Shown here in pieces: positions 42,712 to 52,512 of a stretch of DNA of 64,000 bases. A program made the position numbers and the translations under genes. The stretch is from Salinimicrobium gaetbulicola. GTDB lineage: Bacteria > Bacteroidota > Bacteroidia > Flavobacteriales > Flavobacteriaceae. Below the pieces are notes generated by a model, which saw only the letters and a program-made list of their open reading frames with translations, ran no database searches and was not told the DNA's origin. The DNA lies in contig NZ_JBHTJP010000034.1 of NCBI RefSeq assembly GCF_042676025.1, positions 154,686 to 218,685 of the forward strand, in the 5' to 3' direction. The stretch's first letter is position 1, and every line of letters starts with the position of its first letter.

Positions 42712-43631
42712 TGCCAATAGCCCCCTTTCTTAAGCTCGTTCGTTACCCGAATCTATTGATGATCGTCCTTACCCAGGTTCTGGTCAAATACTTTCTATTC
42801 GAACCTTTTAAACTGGACGTAACTCTTGACGGCTTGGGATTTTCGTTACTTGTGATTTCCATGGTTTGCCTTGCAGCCGCAGGAAACATTATCAATGATC
42901 TACATGACACAGAAACCGACACTGTTAACAAACCTCATAAGCTCATTATTGGAAACAAGATCTCTGAAAAAGCCGCTTACAACTGGTTCATTGCATTGAA
43001 CATTATTGGTGTGGGAATTGGCTTCTACCTTTCGAATCTCGTAGGCAAGCCCTCTTTTACCGCTCTTTTTATAATCCCCTCAGCTTTCTTGTATTTCTAT
43101 GCCACCCAGATCAAAGGAACTGTCCTGGTAGGGAATCTGGTGGTAAGCATCATGGTAGCCATGATCATTGTGATGGTGGGGATTTTTGACCTGGTACCGG
43201 CAATTACCCCTGCTAACTTAAGCACTCAAAAAGTGATATTTTTGATCCTGGTCGATTATGCCATTTTCGCCTTCTTAGTCAATTTTATACGTGAAATGGT
43301 AAAGGATCAGGAAGACATAAAGGGAGATTACAAAGCAGGTTATCAAACCCTGCCCGTCATCCTTGGCAGGAAAAGGACCAATATGATAACATTTTTCATA
43401 ACCCTGCTTCCGCTTGCCGGGGTACTTTACTATATTTACAATTACCTATATGACAACAAAATAGCCATATTGTATGCCTTGTTGCTTGTCATGGGGCCTT
43501 TGCTATATTTCCTGGTTAAAATCCCCGGGGCTGAAACAAAGAAACAATACCATCAACTTAGCACCCTGCTAAAAATGGTTCTCGCGGCAGGCCTACTTTC
43601 AATAGGATTGTACCGGTTCATTTTAATTTAA
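42711..43631 (+). CDS. UbiA family prenyltransferase
   Basis: The 306-residue membrane protein has about eight helices. The two Asp-rich prenyl-diphosphate motifs are NIINDLHDTETD (first) and DQEDIKGDYKAG (second). The layout is close to geranylgeranylglycerol-phosphate geranylgeranyltransferase-type or MenA-type enzymes, but without other clues the acceptor is open. It is in a dense cluster from the DUF2520 gene to maf. Confidence 0.9.
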   Translation: MPIAPFLKLVRYPNLLMIVLTQVLVKYFLFEPFKLDVTLDGLGFSLLVISMVCLAAAGNIINDLHDTETDTVNKPHKLIIGNKISEKAAYNWFIALNIIGVGIGFYLSNLVGKPSFTALFIIPSAFLYFYATQIKGTVLVGNLVVSIMVAMIIVMVGIFDLVPAITPANLSTQKVIFLILVDYAIFAFLVNFIREMVKDQEDIKGDYKAGYQTLPVILGRKRTNMITFFITLLPLAGVLYYIYNYLYDNKIAILYALLLVMGPLLYFLVKIPGAETKKQYHQLSTLLKMVLAAGLLSIGLYRFILI

Positions 43632-43634
43632 ATT

Positions 43635-44222
43635 ATGCTACAAGAAAAACTTAAAGATCATCATATCATATTAGCTTCGGGATCACCCAGAAGACAGCAA
43701 TTTTTCAAAGATCTGCTCATTGATTTTGAGATCAGGTTAAAACCTGTACAGGAAGTCTATCCTTCACACCTTTCGGGAAAGCAGATCACAAATTACCTGG
43801 CAGAATTAAAAGCCGCTGCGTTCGATGGTGAACTTAATACGGGAGATATCCTTATTACCAGCGACACCATCGTATGGCATAAAGGTAAGGCCATGGAGAA
43901 ACCAAAAGATCCGGCTCAGGCTATGGAAATGATCAAATCGCTCTCCGGAAAGACCCATGAGGTGATTACTTCTGTTTGCTTTAAAACACCAGAAAGAGTT
44001 CATACAGTAGATGCTACTACCCGTGTAACTTTTAGTCACCTGGATGAGGATGAGATCCAATTTTACATTGATAGATTCAGACCATTTGATAAAGCAGGGG
44101 CCTACGGAATCCAGGAGTGGATAGGTTTGATTGGCGTGGAACACATTGAAGGAAGCTATTTTAATGTTGTGGGGCTTCCCACCCACCTGGTCTACCAAAC
44201 TTTGATCGAAATTGCCGAATAA
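43635..44222 (+). CDS. Maf family nucleoside-triphosphate pyrophosphatase
   Basis: The 195-residue protein has the Maf motif ILASGSPRRQQFF near the N-terminus and the catalytic ITSDTIVWHKGKAMEKP segment. It hydrolyses non-canonical or modified nucleotides and may affect cell division. It follows the UbiA gene by 3 bases. Confidence 0.95.
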   Translation: MLQEKLKDHHIILASGSPRRQQFFKDLLIDFEIRLKPVQEVYPSHLSGKQITNYLAELKAAAFDGELNTGDILITSDTIVWHKGKAMEKPKDPAQAMEMIKSLSGKTHEVITSVCFKTPERVHTVDATTRVTFSHLDEDEIQFYIDRFRPFDKAGAYGIQEWIGLIGVEHIEGSYFNVVGLPTHLVYQTLIEIAE

Positions 44223-44288
44223 ATGCACCTTTTTAGAAACCCGAATCTAATTTTGAATCATTTATCTTTGACAAAATAACCTCGCAGA

Positions 44289-44828
44289 ATGAAAGAATTC
44301 TTTTTCACTTACCAATACCAGATAATTTATACGATCATAACTTTATTGGTCTTATGGTTCTTCCAGTTTGGCCTTAAAAAGGCGGCTCAAAGGGTGGGTC
44401 ATAAAAGTGAAATTCACATCACCCGTACGCGGTTGATGTTCAAATACATCAACATCCTTATTGTTCTTATCGCTTCGTTTCTATTGGCTTTAGCCTGGGG
44501 AGTTGGCGTGGGAGACCTGGCCTTATTGTTTTCTTCAGTTTTTGCCGTAATTGGAGTCGCACTCTTTGCCATCTGGTCTATTCTCAGCAATATTACTGCA
44601 GGTATCATCCTATTCTTTTCATTTCCATATAAGATCGGAAGCAAGATCAAGATCCACGATAAGGATATGCCAATTGAGGCGATAATCGAAGATATAAAAG
44701 CCTTCCACCTACATCTAAGGACCATGGACGGCGAATTGATCACGTATCCTAACAACCTTATTCTCCAGAAAGCGGTTTCATTGATTGAAAAAGAGCATTA
44801 CTACGACGAAGGTAAGGATGCGCTTTAA
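44289..44828 (+). CDS. Small mechanosensitive (MscS-type) channel protein
   Basis: The 179-residue protein has three hydrophobic segments (about 10-25, 55-80, 85-110) followed by the MscS beta domain core (SFPYKIGSKIKIHDKD). It lacks the large C-terminal vestibule of classical MscS. A -7 box TATCTTTG at 44273-44280 lies 8 bases before the ATG. Confidence 0.9.
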   Translation: MKEFFFTYQYQIIYTIITLLVLWFFQFGLKKAAQRVGHKSEIHITRTRLMFKYINILIVLIASFLLALAWGVGVGDLALLFSSVFAVIGVALFAIWSILSNITAGIILFFSFPYKIGSKIKIHDKDMPIEAIIEDIKAFHLHLRTMDGELITYPNNLILQKAVSLIEKEHYYDEGKDAL

Positions 44829-44885
44829 CATCTACTGCCTCTAAAGTAATCTTGCTATATTTGAAGAGTTCCAAAATTCATTTTA

Positions 44886-47393
44886 ATGCGAAAGCTCTTA
44901 GTATTTCTCTTCCTTCTTATATTTTCCAACTTGCAGGCACAAGAGCCTCAAAAATTAAATTCTTCGGAAATATTCCAGGAGATCAAGAAACTGAACTTTC
45001 TGGGAAGAGCCCTGTACGTAGCAGCCCATCCGGATGATGAGAATACAAGGCTGATTTCATACCTAAGCAATGAACTGCACGCAAAAACAGCATATCTTTC
45101 CCTTACCCGTGGAGACGGAGGACAAAATCTCATTGGCCCGGAATTAAGAGAAAAGCTGGGAATTATAAGAACACAAGAACTGCTCGCGGCCCGAAAAATT
45201 GATGGAGGAGAACAGTTTTTTACTCGCGCAAATGACTTTGGGTATTCCAAAAATCCCGAAGAGACACTGGAGGTATGGAACGAAGAGGAGATCATGAAGG
45301 ATGTCGTAATGACAATTAGGAAATTCCGTCCAGATGTTATCATCAACAGATTCAATGTGGAATCGGCAGGACGCACTCACGGTCACCACACCTCATCGGC
45401 CATTTTAAGCACCCAGGCGTTTGAGATTTCAGGAAATAAAAACACATATCCTGAACTGGCGGAAAAGTACGGATCCTGGCAGCCAAAAAAGCTGTTTTTC
45501 AATACTTCTCCCTGGTTCTACAGCTCCCAGGAAGCCTTTGAAGCAGCAGACAAATCTAATTTTCTGGAAGTAGACACCGGAGTATATTACCCTTTGACCG
45601 GAAAATCAAATACTGAGATCGCCTCTTTAAGCCGAAGCCAGCATCAATCCCAGGGTTTCGGAAGTACCGGAACACGAGGCAAACAACCTGAATATTTAGA
45701 ATTCATAGCAGGAGAGCATCCAAAAAATGAAAATTCTCTTTTCGCAGGAATAAATACCACCTGGAGCAGAGTTAAAGGAGGAAAGAAAATCGGGGAAATT
45801 CTGAAAGAGGTAGAAGAAAATTATGATTTTAAAGATCCTTCTGCCAGTATTCCCGGTCTTTTAAAGGCTTACACCCACATTCAAAACCTGGATGATGGGT
45901 TTTGGAAAAAGGAAAAATCAGATCACATCAAGGAGATCATCGCTGCCTGCGCCGGACTTTACCTGGAAGCAGTGGCGACAAAACCCCTGGCGACACCGGG
46001 AGAAGAAATAGAAGTGAACCTGGAAGCCATTAACAGAAGCGCTTCTGACATTTCCATAAGTGAGATTACCGTTACTCCAAATCTGGAAACTTTAAGTCTG
46101 CAAGCAGCACTTCCAAATAATGAATCCTGGAGGAAATCTGTACGTGTGAAAATACCTGAAGCTTCAGAATATTCCGGTCCTTACTGGCTAGTGGAAAAGA
46201 GTGACCTGGGAATTTACAAAGTGAAGGACCAGGCTTTAATAGGTCTTCCTAAAACGCCGCGAAAATATCAGGCTCAATTCAACATCCAAATTAATGGTAC
46301 CGTAATTCCATTTTCAAAAGATATTGTTTACAAGGAAAATGATCCTGTAAAAGGTGAAAAATACAGGCCTTTTGAGATAGTTCCGCCGGTCTCCCTTTCC
46401 CTTAAAGATGATGTGCTCATTTTCTCCAATCATGCTCCCAAGCAAATTCCGGTAACCATAAAAGCCATGAAAGATTCAGTTTCCGGGGTATTAAAAGTGA
46501 AAAAATTAGATTCCTGGAATATTGAACCGGTAAGCTATTCTTTTGGACCACTTTCAGAAGGTGAGGAAGTCAGCTTCAGTTTTGAGGTGAGTGCCCCCGA
46601 CTTTCAAAATGTAGGCGAATTGCAGCCAATCGCTGAAGTGAATGGCAAAGATTACACGAAAGAGATCGTTCACCTTGACTATGAGCATATCCCGTTCCAA
46701 ACTCTCATCCTTCCGCCTGAAACAAAATTGGTGAAGATCAACATTGAGAAAAAAGGAGATTTGATCGGCTATATTCAGGGCGCCGGAGATGTGGTTCCTG
46801 AAGCCCTCGAACAAATAGGTTACCGGGTGGAAGAGATCAATCCTTTAAATATTTCCGCAGAGAATTTAGCCAAATATGACGCCGTAGTTCTAGGCATCAG
46901 AGCCTATAATACCGTTGACGCATTGACTTATAAGCAACCCGAACTTTTGAACTATGTAGAAAATGGCGGAAATTTGATTGTACAATACAACACCAGCCGC
47001 GGCATTAATACAGATCAACTGGCACCTTATAAGCTTTCGGTTTCCAGGGATCGGGTGACCGATGAAAATTCAGCAGTAAGATTCTTAGATAAGGATCATC
47101 CCGTTTTAAATATTCCAAACAAAATTTCACAGAAAGATTTTGACGGCTGGGTACAGGAAAGAGGCCTTTATTTTCCGGATGCATGGGCGCCTGAATTTAC
47201 CGCGGTACTTTCCATGAATGATGAAGGAGAAACCCCAAAGAACGGAAGTCTGCTAATTGCACCTTACGGTAAAGGTCATTACGTTTATACCGGACTGAGC
47301 TTTTTCAGGGAGTTTCCTGCAGGTGTCCCCGGTGCCTTCAGGCTTTTCGCAAACCTGCTATCACTTGGCAAAGAGAAAGAAAATCAAAATTAA
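44886..47393 (+). CDS. Large secreted PIG-L (LmbE) family deacetylase
   Basis: The 835-residue protein has a signal peptide (to about residue 18, FSNLQAQ) and an N-terminal PIG-L domain with AAHPDDE zinc motif (about residues 45-51) and a later His pair (HGHHTSS). The middle part is beta-rich. The last quarter (from about 615; YDAVVLGIRAYNTVD) resembles a GATase-like domain. PIG-L enzymes deacetylate N-acetylated sugars or glycoconjugates. The sodium symporter cotranscribed 3' suggests uptake of a product, which is inference. A -7 box TATATTTG lies at 44856-44863. Confidence 0.9.
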   Translation: MRKLLVFLFLLIFSNLQAQEPQKLNSSEIFQEIKKLNFLGRALYVAAHPDDENTRLISYLSNELHAKTAYLSLTRGDGGQNLIGPELREKLGIIRTQELLAARKIDGGEQFFTRANDFGYSKNPEETLEVWNEEEIMKDVVMTIRKFRPDVIINRFNVESAGRTHGHHTSSAILSTQAFEISGNKNTYPELAEKYGSWQPKKLFFNTSPWFYSSQEAFEAADKSNFLEVDTGVYYPLTGKSNTEIASLSRSQHQSQGFGSTGTRGKQPEYLEFIAGEHPKNENSLFAGINTTWSRVKGGKKIGEILKEVEENYDFKDPSASIPGLLKAYTHIQNLDDGFWKKEKSDHIKEIIAACAGLYLEAVATKPLATPGEEIEVNLEAINRSASDISISEITVTPNLETLSLQAALPNNESWRKSVRVKIPEASEYSGPYWLVEKSDLGIYKVKDQALIGLPKTPRKYQAQFNIQINGTVIPFSKDIVYKENDPVKGEKYRPFEIVPPVSLSLKDDVLIFSNHAPKQIPVTIKAMKDSVSGVLKVKKLDSWNIEPVSYSFGPLSEGEEVSFSFEVSAPDFQNVGELQPIAEVNGKDYTKEIVHLDYEHIPFQTLILPPETKLVKINIEKKGDLIGYIQGAGDVVPEALEQIGYRVEEINPLNISAENLAKYDAVVLGIRAYNTVDALTYKQPELLNYVENGGNLIVQYNTSRGINTDQLAPYKLSVSRDRVTDENSAVRFLDKDHPVLNIPNKISQKDFDGWVQERGLYFPDAWAPEFTAVLSMNDEGETPKNGSLLIAPYGKGHYVYTGLSFFREFPAGVPGAFRLFANLLSLGKEKENQN

Positions 47394-47396
47394 TCA

Positions 47397-47504
47397 ATGA
47401 AACTGCCTCAAAAATATCATTGGAAGAAATCCTACACCATCGTACTTCTTGCGAATGCGGTATATATTTTCCTGTTCTATCTTTTAATGACCTTATTCTC
47501 CTGA
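47397..47504 (+). CDS. Tiny membrane protein (35 aa) preceding the symporter
   Basis: The frame ATG-to-TGA between the PIG-L and symporter genes encodes 35 residues: MKLPQKYHWKKSYTIVLLAN then a hydrophobic stretch ending YLLMTLFS. A charged N-terminus plus one membrane helix is typical of small membrane subunits. It lies 3 bases after the PIG-L stop and 1 base before the symporter ATG, so translational coupling is likely. It could be an accessory subunit of the symporter. The length makes this call moderate. Confidence 0.65.
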   Translation: MKLPQKYHWKKSYTIVLLANAVYIFLFYLLMTLFS

Positions 47505-47505
47505 T

Positions 47506-49194
47506 ATGCTGCTTTTAGACTGGATCATTTTGATAGGAACCCTTGTTTTTATTGTAGCTTATGGAGCTTACAAGACCAGGGGCAGTAAAAATGTACAGGA
47601 TTACCTTCGCGGCGGGAACGAGGCAAAATGGTGGACGGTGGGACTTTCGGTAATGGCAACTCAGGCCAGTGCGATCACCTTCCTTTCCACCCCCGGCCAG
47701 GCATTTCATAGCGGGATGGGCTTCGTGCAGTTCTATTTTGGTCTGCCCATTGCCATGATCATCATTTGTATGGTCTTCATCCCCATCTATTACAGGCTGG
47801 AGGTCTATACGGCCTACGAATATCTCGAATCACGATTCGACAGGAAAACACGCTCCCTAACAGCCCTACTCTTTTTAACCCAGAGAGGATTATCTGCCGG
47901 AATTACCATTTTTGCGCCTGCAATTATCCTGTCTGCAGTTCTGGGTTGGGATCTTACAACCCTGAATATAATAATTGGAGTTTTGGTGATTATTTACACG
48001 GTTTCCGGAGGAACGAAGGCGGTAAATGTCACTCAAAAACAGCAAATGGCGGTTATCTTCTTCGGAATGATCACAGCTTTCGTTTTGATCATACAATACC
48101 TTCCGGAAGAGATAAGCTTCACAAAAGCCCTTGAGATTGCCGGTGCCAGCGGAAAATTGGATATTCTTGACTTCTCTTTTGATTTTGACAATCGTTATAC
48201 TTTTTGGAGCGGAATAATTGGCGGTACGTTCCTGGCTCTCTCCTATTTTGGAACAGATCAAAGCCAGGTACAGCGTTATCTTTCAGGAAAATCGGTGCAA
48301 CAAAGTCAGTTAGGACTTATTTTTAACGGACTTCTGAAGGTCCCTATGCAGTTCTTCATTCTGCTGGTGGGTGTGATGGTCTTTGTGTTCTATCAGTTCA
48401 ATTACTCACCGCTGAATTTTAACCCGGCTGCAACCAAAGCTGTGACTAACTCTGAGCTTGCTTCGGAATATGAAGAACTTGAAAATGAACTGAATTTTAT
48501 ACAGACTCAGAAACAGGAAAAATCTTTAAAGTATGCCCGGGCCGAAGATTTTTCTTCCGGAAATCGAGAATCTTTCAAACAGGATATGCTTCAGCTTAAT
48601 GAGGCTGAAATATCTACCAGGCAAAAAGCATCGAATATCATTGCTGAAGCAGATGAAAGTGTAGAGACCAACGACAAGGATTATGTCTTCATTCACTTTA
48701 TTCTAAACAATCTTCCCCGTGGTTTAATTGGTTTATTGCTGGCCGTGATCCTTTCCGCAGCCATGTCTTCTACCGCATCTGAGCTTAATGCATTGGCCTC
48801 GACTACGGTAATTGATCTTTATAAAAGGAATATTGGTGACCGCTCTGATGAACATTTTGTGAAGGCTTCCAAATGGTTTACGCTCGCCTGGGGATTGATT
48901 GCCATCTTGGTAGCCAGTTTTGCCGAGCTTTTTGATAATTTGATCCAACTGGTAAATATTATTGGATCCATTTTCTACGGAAACGTTCTTGGAATCTTTT
49001 TGCTGGCGTTCTTTATCAAATATGTTCGCAGCAATGCTGTTTTTGTAGCAGCACTTATCACACAGGGCCTTATAATTGGAATTTACTTCATGGAAATTAT
49101 GCCCTATCTATGGCTGAATCTCACCGGATGTGTATTGGTGATGGGTATTGCCTTTCTGCTTCAGAAGCTTGACAACATTAGAAAGATAGCCTAA
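47506..49194 (+). CDS. Sodium:solute symporter family protein
   Basis: The 562-residue protein has about 13-14 membrane helices with the SSS features GGNEAKWWTVGLSVMATQAS and GTDQSQVQRYLSGKS. A non-conserved hydrophilic loop of about 80 residues (315-390) interrupts the middle. Substrate is unknown; sugars, sialic acid or other organic anions are typical. It is the last gene of the PIG-L unit. Confidence 0.92.
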   Translation: MLLLDWIILIGTLVFIVAYGAYKTRGSKNVQDYLRGGNEAKWWTVGLSVMATQASAITFLSTPGQAFHSGMGFVQFYFGLPIAMIIICMVFIPIYYRLEVYTAYEYLESRFDRKTRSLTALLFLTQRGLSAGITIFAPAIILSAVLGWDLTTLNIIIGVLVIIYTVSGGTKAVNVTQKQQMAVIFFGMITAFVLIIQYLPEEISFTKALEIAGASGKLDILDFSFDFDNRYTFWSGIIGGTFLALSYFGTDQSQVQRYLSGKSVQQSQLGLIFNGLLKVPMQFFILLVGVMVFVFYQFNYSPLNFNPAATKAVTNSELASEYEELENELNFIQTQKQEKSLKYARAEDFSSGNRESFKQDMLQLNEAEISTRQKASNIIAEADESVETNDKDYVFIHFILNNLPRGLIGLLLAVILSAAMSSTASELNALASTTVIDLYKRNIGDRSDEHFVKASKWFTLAWGLIAILVASFAELFDNLIQLVNIIGSIFYGNVLGIFLLAFFIKYVRSNAVFVAALITQGLIIGIYFMEIMPYLWLNLTGCVLVMGIAFLLQKLDNIRKIA

Positions 49195-49198
49195 AAGA

Positions 49199-49221
49199 AA
49201 AAGCGGCCAAAAGCCGCTTTT
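49199..49221. terminator. Bidirectional terminator
   Basis: AAAAGCGGC (49199-49207) and GCCGCTTTT (49213-49221) form a perfect stem between the convergent symporter and DUF2911 genes. Confidence 0.8.
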
Positions 49222-49244
49222 CAGATCTTATTTCAAAATTGAAA

Positions 49245-50090
49245 TTATTTCGTTCCCCATTCTTCAAGGGATTCCTTATTCATTTTTACATAATCTTTAT
49301 TGCCGGCCTTCTCGGCTATCTCCAATGATTTCTTTGCAGTGGCAATAGCTTCTTTTTTCATTCCAAGATCTGCCTCGATCAAGGCTTTTCTTCGTAAGAC
49401 CCAAAATGCATTAGGATCACCTAATTCCACTGCTTTTTTGATCCACTCATAAGCTTTATCAAGATCTTTCTTCTCGTCATGATAGTAAGAGGCAGCAGAA
49501 AAATAATCACCTGCAGACGGACCGTTCATAACACGTTCTATACTGGAAAGTGCCATTTCATCTGTAGGAACATTCATTTTTAAACTGGCGGCTGTAGAAC
49601 CCCAAATGAAAGAAAGCACGGCGGAGTCATTTTTAAGATCTCCGAACATGATAGTGAAGGTTTCTACTTCAAAAGGAAGCGTATCCAGGTCGGCACCTGC
49701 TTTCAATACAACTTTGCTTTCGTCCCAATTTTGAGGCACACCCCAGTTATTGCTGTCCTGGTAAAAAATAATATCCCAGGAATCCTTTTTTGGAACCGTA
49801 TATATAGCATAAGTTCCTTTCTCCAGTTCCTTGCCGTTAACGGTAATTTTGGTATCAAAAGAGATGGTGGTATTCGCATTGGCGCCGGTTCTCCAGGTTT
49901 CCCCGTAAGGCACCAGGTCTCCAAAGATGGCTCTTCCCTTCATTCCCGGACGGGAATAAGAAACAGTAAAATTGGTAAGACCTACTTGCTGTTCAATTTT
50001 AGCTGCCGGACTCGGTGCAGGAGTCTTGATCTGGCCTGTCAAGGAAGAGGTCAATAACCCTGCGAAAAGGAATAAGAAAATGTTTTTCAT
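49245..50090 (-). CDS. DUF2911 family secreted protein
   Basis: The 281-residue protein has a signal peptide (MKNIFLFLFAGLLTSSLTG) and a DUF2911 domain (about 30-170; RTGANANTTISFDTKITVNG, KGTYAIYTVPKK). A TPR-like helical end (about 190-281; KKDLDKAYEWIKKAVELG) follows. The family is widespread in Bacteroidota and uncharacterised. Monocistronic. Confidence 0.9.
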   Translation of the reverse strand: MKNIFLFLFAGLLTSSLTGQIKTPAPSPAAKIEQQVGLTNFTVSYSRPGMKGRAIFGDLVPYGETWRTGANANTTISFDTKITVNGKELEKGTYAIYTVPKKDSWDIIFYQDSNNWGVPQNWDESKVVLKAGADLDTLPFEVETFTIMFGDLKNDSAVLSFIWGSTAASLKMNVPTDEMALSSIERVMNGPSAGDYFSAASYYHDEKKDLDKAYEWIKKAVELGDPNAFWVLRRKALIEADLGMKKEAIATAKKSLEIAEKAGNKDYVKMNKESLEEWGTK

Positions 50091-50164
50091 AATATCTTAA
50101 AGTTGGTTTTACTCAAAGATATATAAATAATAAAGAGAACTATGAAGTATCGGAAATATGAAAT

Positions 50165-50917
50165 TTACTCCTTGCTTCCGGAAAGGATCTTTCTGGCCTC
50201 CTCCAAGTCTTCGGGGGTATCTATCCCTACTCCTTTCACTGTGGTTTCAACCATTTTAATGTTTTTACCGTACTCCAGATACCTGATACATTCGATCTTT
50301 TCTGTAGCCTCCAGCTTCAGCATAGGTAAGCGGTAAAAATCCATCAAAGCCTGCTTTCTAAAAGCGTAAATCCCAATGTGTTTGAACCAGGTCACTCCTG
50401 AATTCTCCTCGCGAGGATAAGGGATCGGGGAACGTGAGAAATATAAAGCGAAGTCATCTTTGTTGGTGATCACCTTCACATTATTCGGGTTTTCAATATC
50501 TTTTTTATGGATCAACGGAGCTTTCAAAGAAGCCAGATCGATCTTATCCGCATCTTTTCCGCGGAAAACGGACAGGACTTTCTCAAGGCTGTCGGTATCT
50601 ATCATGGGCTCATCTCCTTGTACGTTCACTACGATATCCACATCCATATCCTCAACCGCTTCAGCAATACGATCACTTCCGCATTCATGCTCCTTCTTGC
50701 TCATGATCGCTTTACCGCCGTTTTCAGTAATTTCCGAATATATGGTCATGCTGTCGGTCACCACATAGACCTCCTGAAAAAGTCCGGTATTTCGGGCTGC
50801 TTCATAGGTTCTTAAAATGACGGTTTTCCCATTAAGATCCTGCATTAATTTCCCCGGAAAGCGTGATGCGGCATAACGCGCGGGAATCATAGCGATAATG
50901 TTGAGTGGAGTATCCAA
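50165..50917 (-). CDS. kdsB: 3-deoxy-manno-octulosonate cytidylyltransferase
   Basis: The 250-residue nucleotidyltransferase reads IIAMIPARYAASRFPGK, with the CTP-binding core, and VVNVQGDEPMID. It activates Kdo with CTP. No ATG precedes the first strand in frame, so TTG at 50917 is the best start; the ATG at 50890 would truncate the Rossmann strand. A -7 box TATTTTTG (minus, 50948 to 50941) gives a leader of about 20 bases, supporting it. Confidence 0.93.
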   Translation of the reverse strand: MDTPLNIIAMIPARYAASRFPGKLMQDLNGKTVILRTYEAARNTGLFQEVYVVTDSMTIYSEITENGGKAIMSKKEHECGSDRIAEAVEDMDVDIVVNVQGDEPMIDTDSLEKVLSVFRGKDADKIDLASLKAPLIHKKDIENPNNVKVITNKDDFALYFSRSPIPYPREENSGVTWFKHIGIYAFRKQALMDFYRLPMLKLEATEKIECIRYLEYGKNIKMVETTVKGVGIDTPEDLEEARKILSGSKE

Positions 50918-50967
50918 AGCTGATGTGTTTATTGAGTGTTCAAAAATAGCAATTTTCGATGGGCTCT

Positions 50968-52398
50968 CTAAACGAAAAAATCATCTTTAAAGCCTATCAA
51001 ATATAGTTTTTCCTTGGCCCGGGTGATCGCAGTATAAAGCCATCGCAGGTAATCCTTATCGGGCCCGTTAGGAAGATAAGGCTGCTCTACAAAAACAGTA
51101 TCCCACTGGCCACCTTGCGATTTATGGCAGGTCATGGCATAAGAGAATTTGATCTGCAAAGCATTGAAATACTTGTTGTTCTTCACTTTAAGGAACTTCT
51201 TATACTTGGATGTTTCATCGGCATAATCCAGCATCACTTCCTGGTACAATTTATTGGATTCCTCATAAGTAAGCGACGGGTTATTGCTTTCAAGGGTATC
51301 CAGCATCACCACCGTTTCTATGGGTTTCATGTTGGGATAATCGACCATTTGAGCCTTGATCTCCGCAAACCGGAAACCGTACAACTCCTTTATGGCGAAT
51401 ATTTCCAAAACCTTGATAATATCCCCGTTTGCGATAAATCCGGCCTCACTGTTGGGCTTCACCCAGAAATAATTGTTCTTGACGACCATTAAATAATCAC
51501 CGGCAGAAATTTCCTCCTCCTGAAATAAGATCCTGGAACGGATTTGTTGATTATACAGGTTCGCTCTTTTATTGGAACGAACAATTATAGTGGTTTCCTC
51601 ATGGCCAAGGTTGCGATAAGAATCTTCAATTGCCTCCATGATTTCATAACCGTCCACCAGCCTGATGAGATCTTTTTTATTAGAAAGCTGAAATTTGAAA
51701 GAATCATAGAATTCTTCCCTGAGGGCCTCACGAATCAATGTCGCATTTAAAAGTATGTCACTTTCCTCGCTTTGTCGCACTACTTCGTCAAGTTCAATGT
51801 GAGTGACCTCTTTTAAATAGGTGTTTTGAAGCTTATGTTCTTCCAGTGCCGGGCTCACCTCCAGTTTCACCGGTGGTAACTGCGCCGTATCTCCAATTAA
51901 AATTAGCTGGCATTTGTGACCCGAATAGACATATTGGATCAAATCGTCCAAAAGAGATCCGTTTTCGAACATTTTAGCGTCATTGTTTACATCAGGAATC
52001 ATGGACGCTTCATCAACAATAAAGATGCTGTTTCGGTGTTTATTAGGCTGAAGTACGAATTGCACCCCCGACCCTCCTTTTTTCTTCGGAAAATAGATCT
52101 TTTTATGAATGGTAAAAGCCTCTCTTCCGGAATAATTGGAGATCACTTTTGCGGCCCTTCCGGTAGGAGCTAACAGCACCCCGCTTTTTTTTGCCTTCCA
52201 GAGATTCTTAACAAGGGAACTTATTATGGTGGTTTTTCCGGTTCCGGCGAAACCTTTCAGGAGAAAAATAGAATCTTTGCGCTCATCTATCACGAATGAA
52301 GACAGTTGCTGCAAAGCGATATCCTGTTTCACTTTTGCCTCAAACTTCAGATCTTCAAGCATTAAATTATAAAATGTCGCCGCATTCAATTTCTCCAT
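50968..52398 (-). CDS. RecD-like superfamily 1 DNA helicase
   Basis: The 476-residue ATPase has Walker A GFAGTGKTTIIS, Walker B IFIVDEASMI and the C-terminal UvrD_C_2 motif MTCHKSQGGQWDTVFVEQ. It lacks the N-terminal RecD domain and RecB/RecC partners nearby, so it is a stand-alone RecD2/Dda-like helicase. It is likely involved in DNA replication or repair. Confidence 0.92.
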   Translation of the reverse strand: MEKLNAATFYNLMLEDLKFEAKVKQDIALQQLSSFVIDERKDSIFLLKGFAGTGKTTIISSLVKNLWKAKKSGVLLAPTGRAAKVISNYSGREAFTIHKKIYFPKKKGGSGVQFVLQPNKHRNSIFIVDEASMIPDVNNDAKMFENGSLLDDLIQYVYSGHKCQLILIGDTAQLPPVKLEVSPALEEHKLQNTYLKEVTHIELDEVVRQSEESDILLNATLIREALREEFYDSFKFQLSNKKDLIRLVDGYEIMEAIEDSYRNLGHEETTIIVRSNKRANLYNQQIRSRILFQEEEISAGDYLMVVKNNYFWVKPNSEAGFIANGDIIKVLEIFAIKELYGFRFAEIKAQMVDYPNMKPIETVVMLDTLESNNPSLTYEESNKLYQEVMLDYADETSKYKKFLKVKNNKYFNALQIKFSYAMTCHKSQGGQWDTVFVEQPYLPNGPDKDYLRWLYTAITRAKEKLYLIGFKDDFFV

Positions 52399-52471
52399 AT
52401 CCAGATTTCCTCAAACCTCAAAGATAGCAAGGTTTTTTTCGGAAGAAACTTTTACGAATAAAAAAAAATTG

Positions 52472-52479
52472 TAGATTTG
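52472..52479 (+). promoter_or_regulatory. -7 box fixing the start of the 52513 gene
   Basis: TAGATTTG matches TAnnTTTG. It overlaps an upstream in-frame TTG at 52477, so translation must start further down, at the ATG at 52513. Confidence 0.5.
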
Positions 52480-52512
52480 CGGGGAACACTTAATAAACTT
52501 AAACTGCAACGC

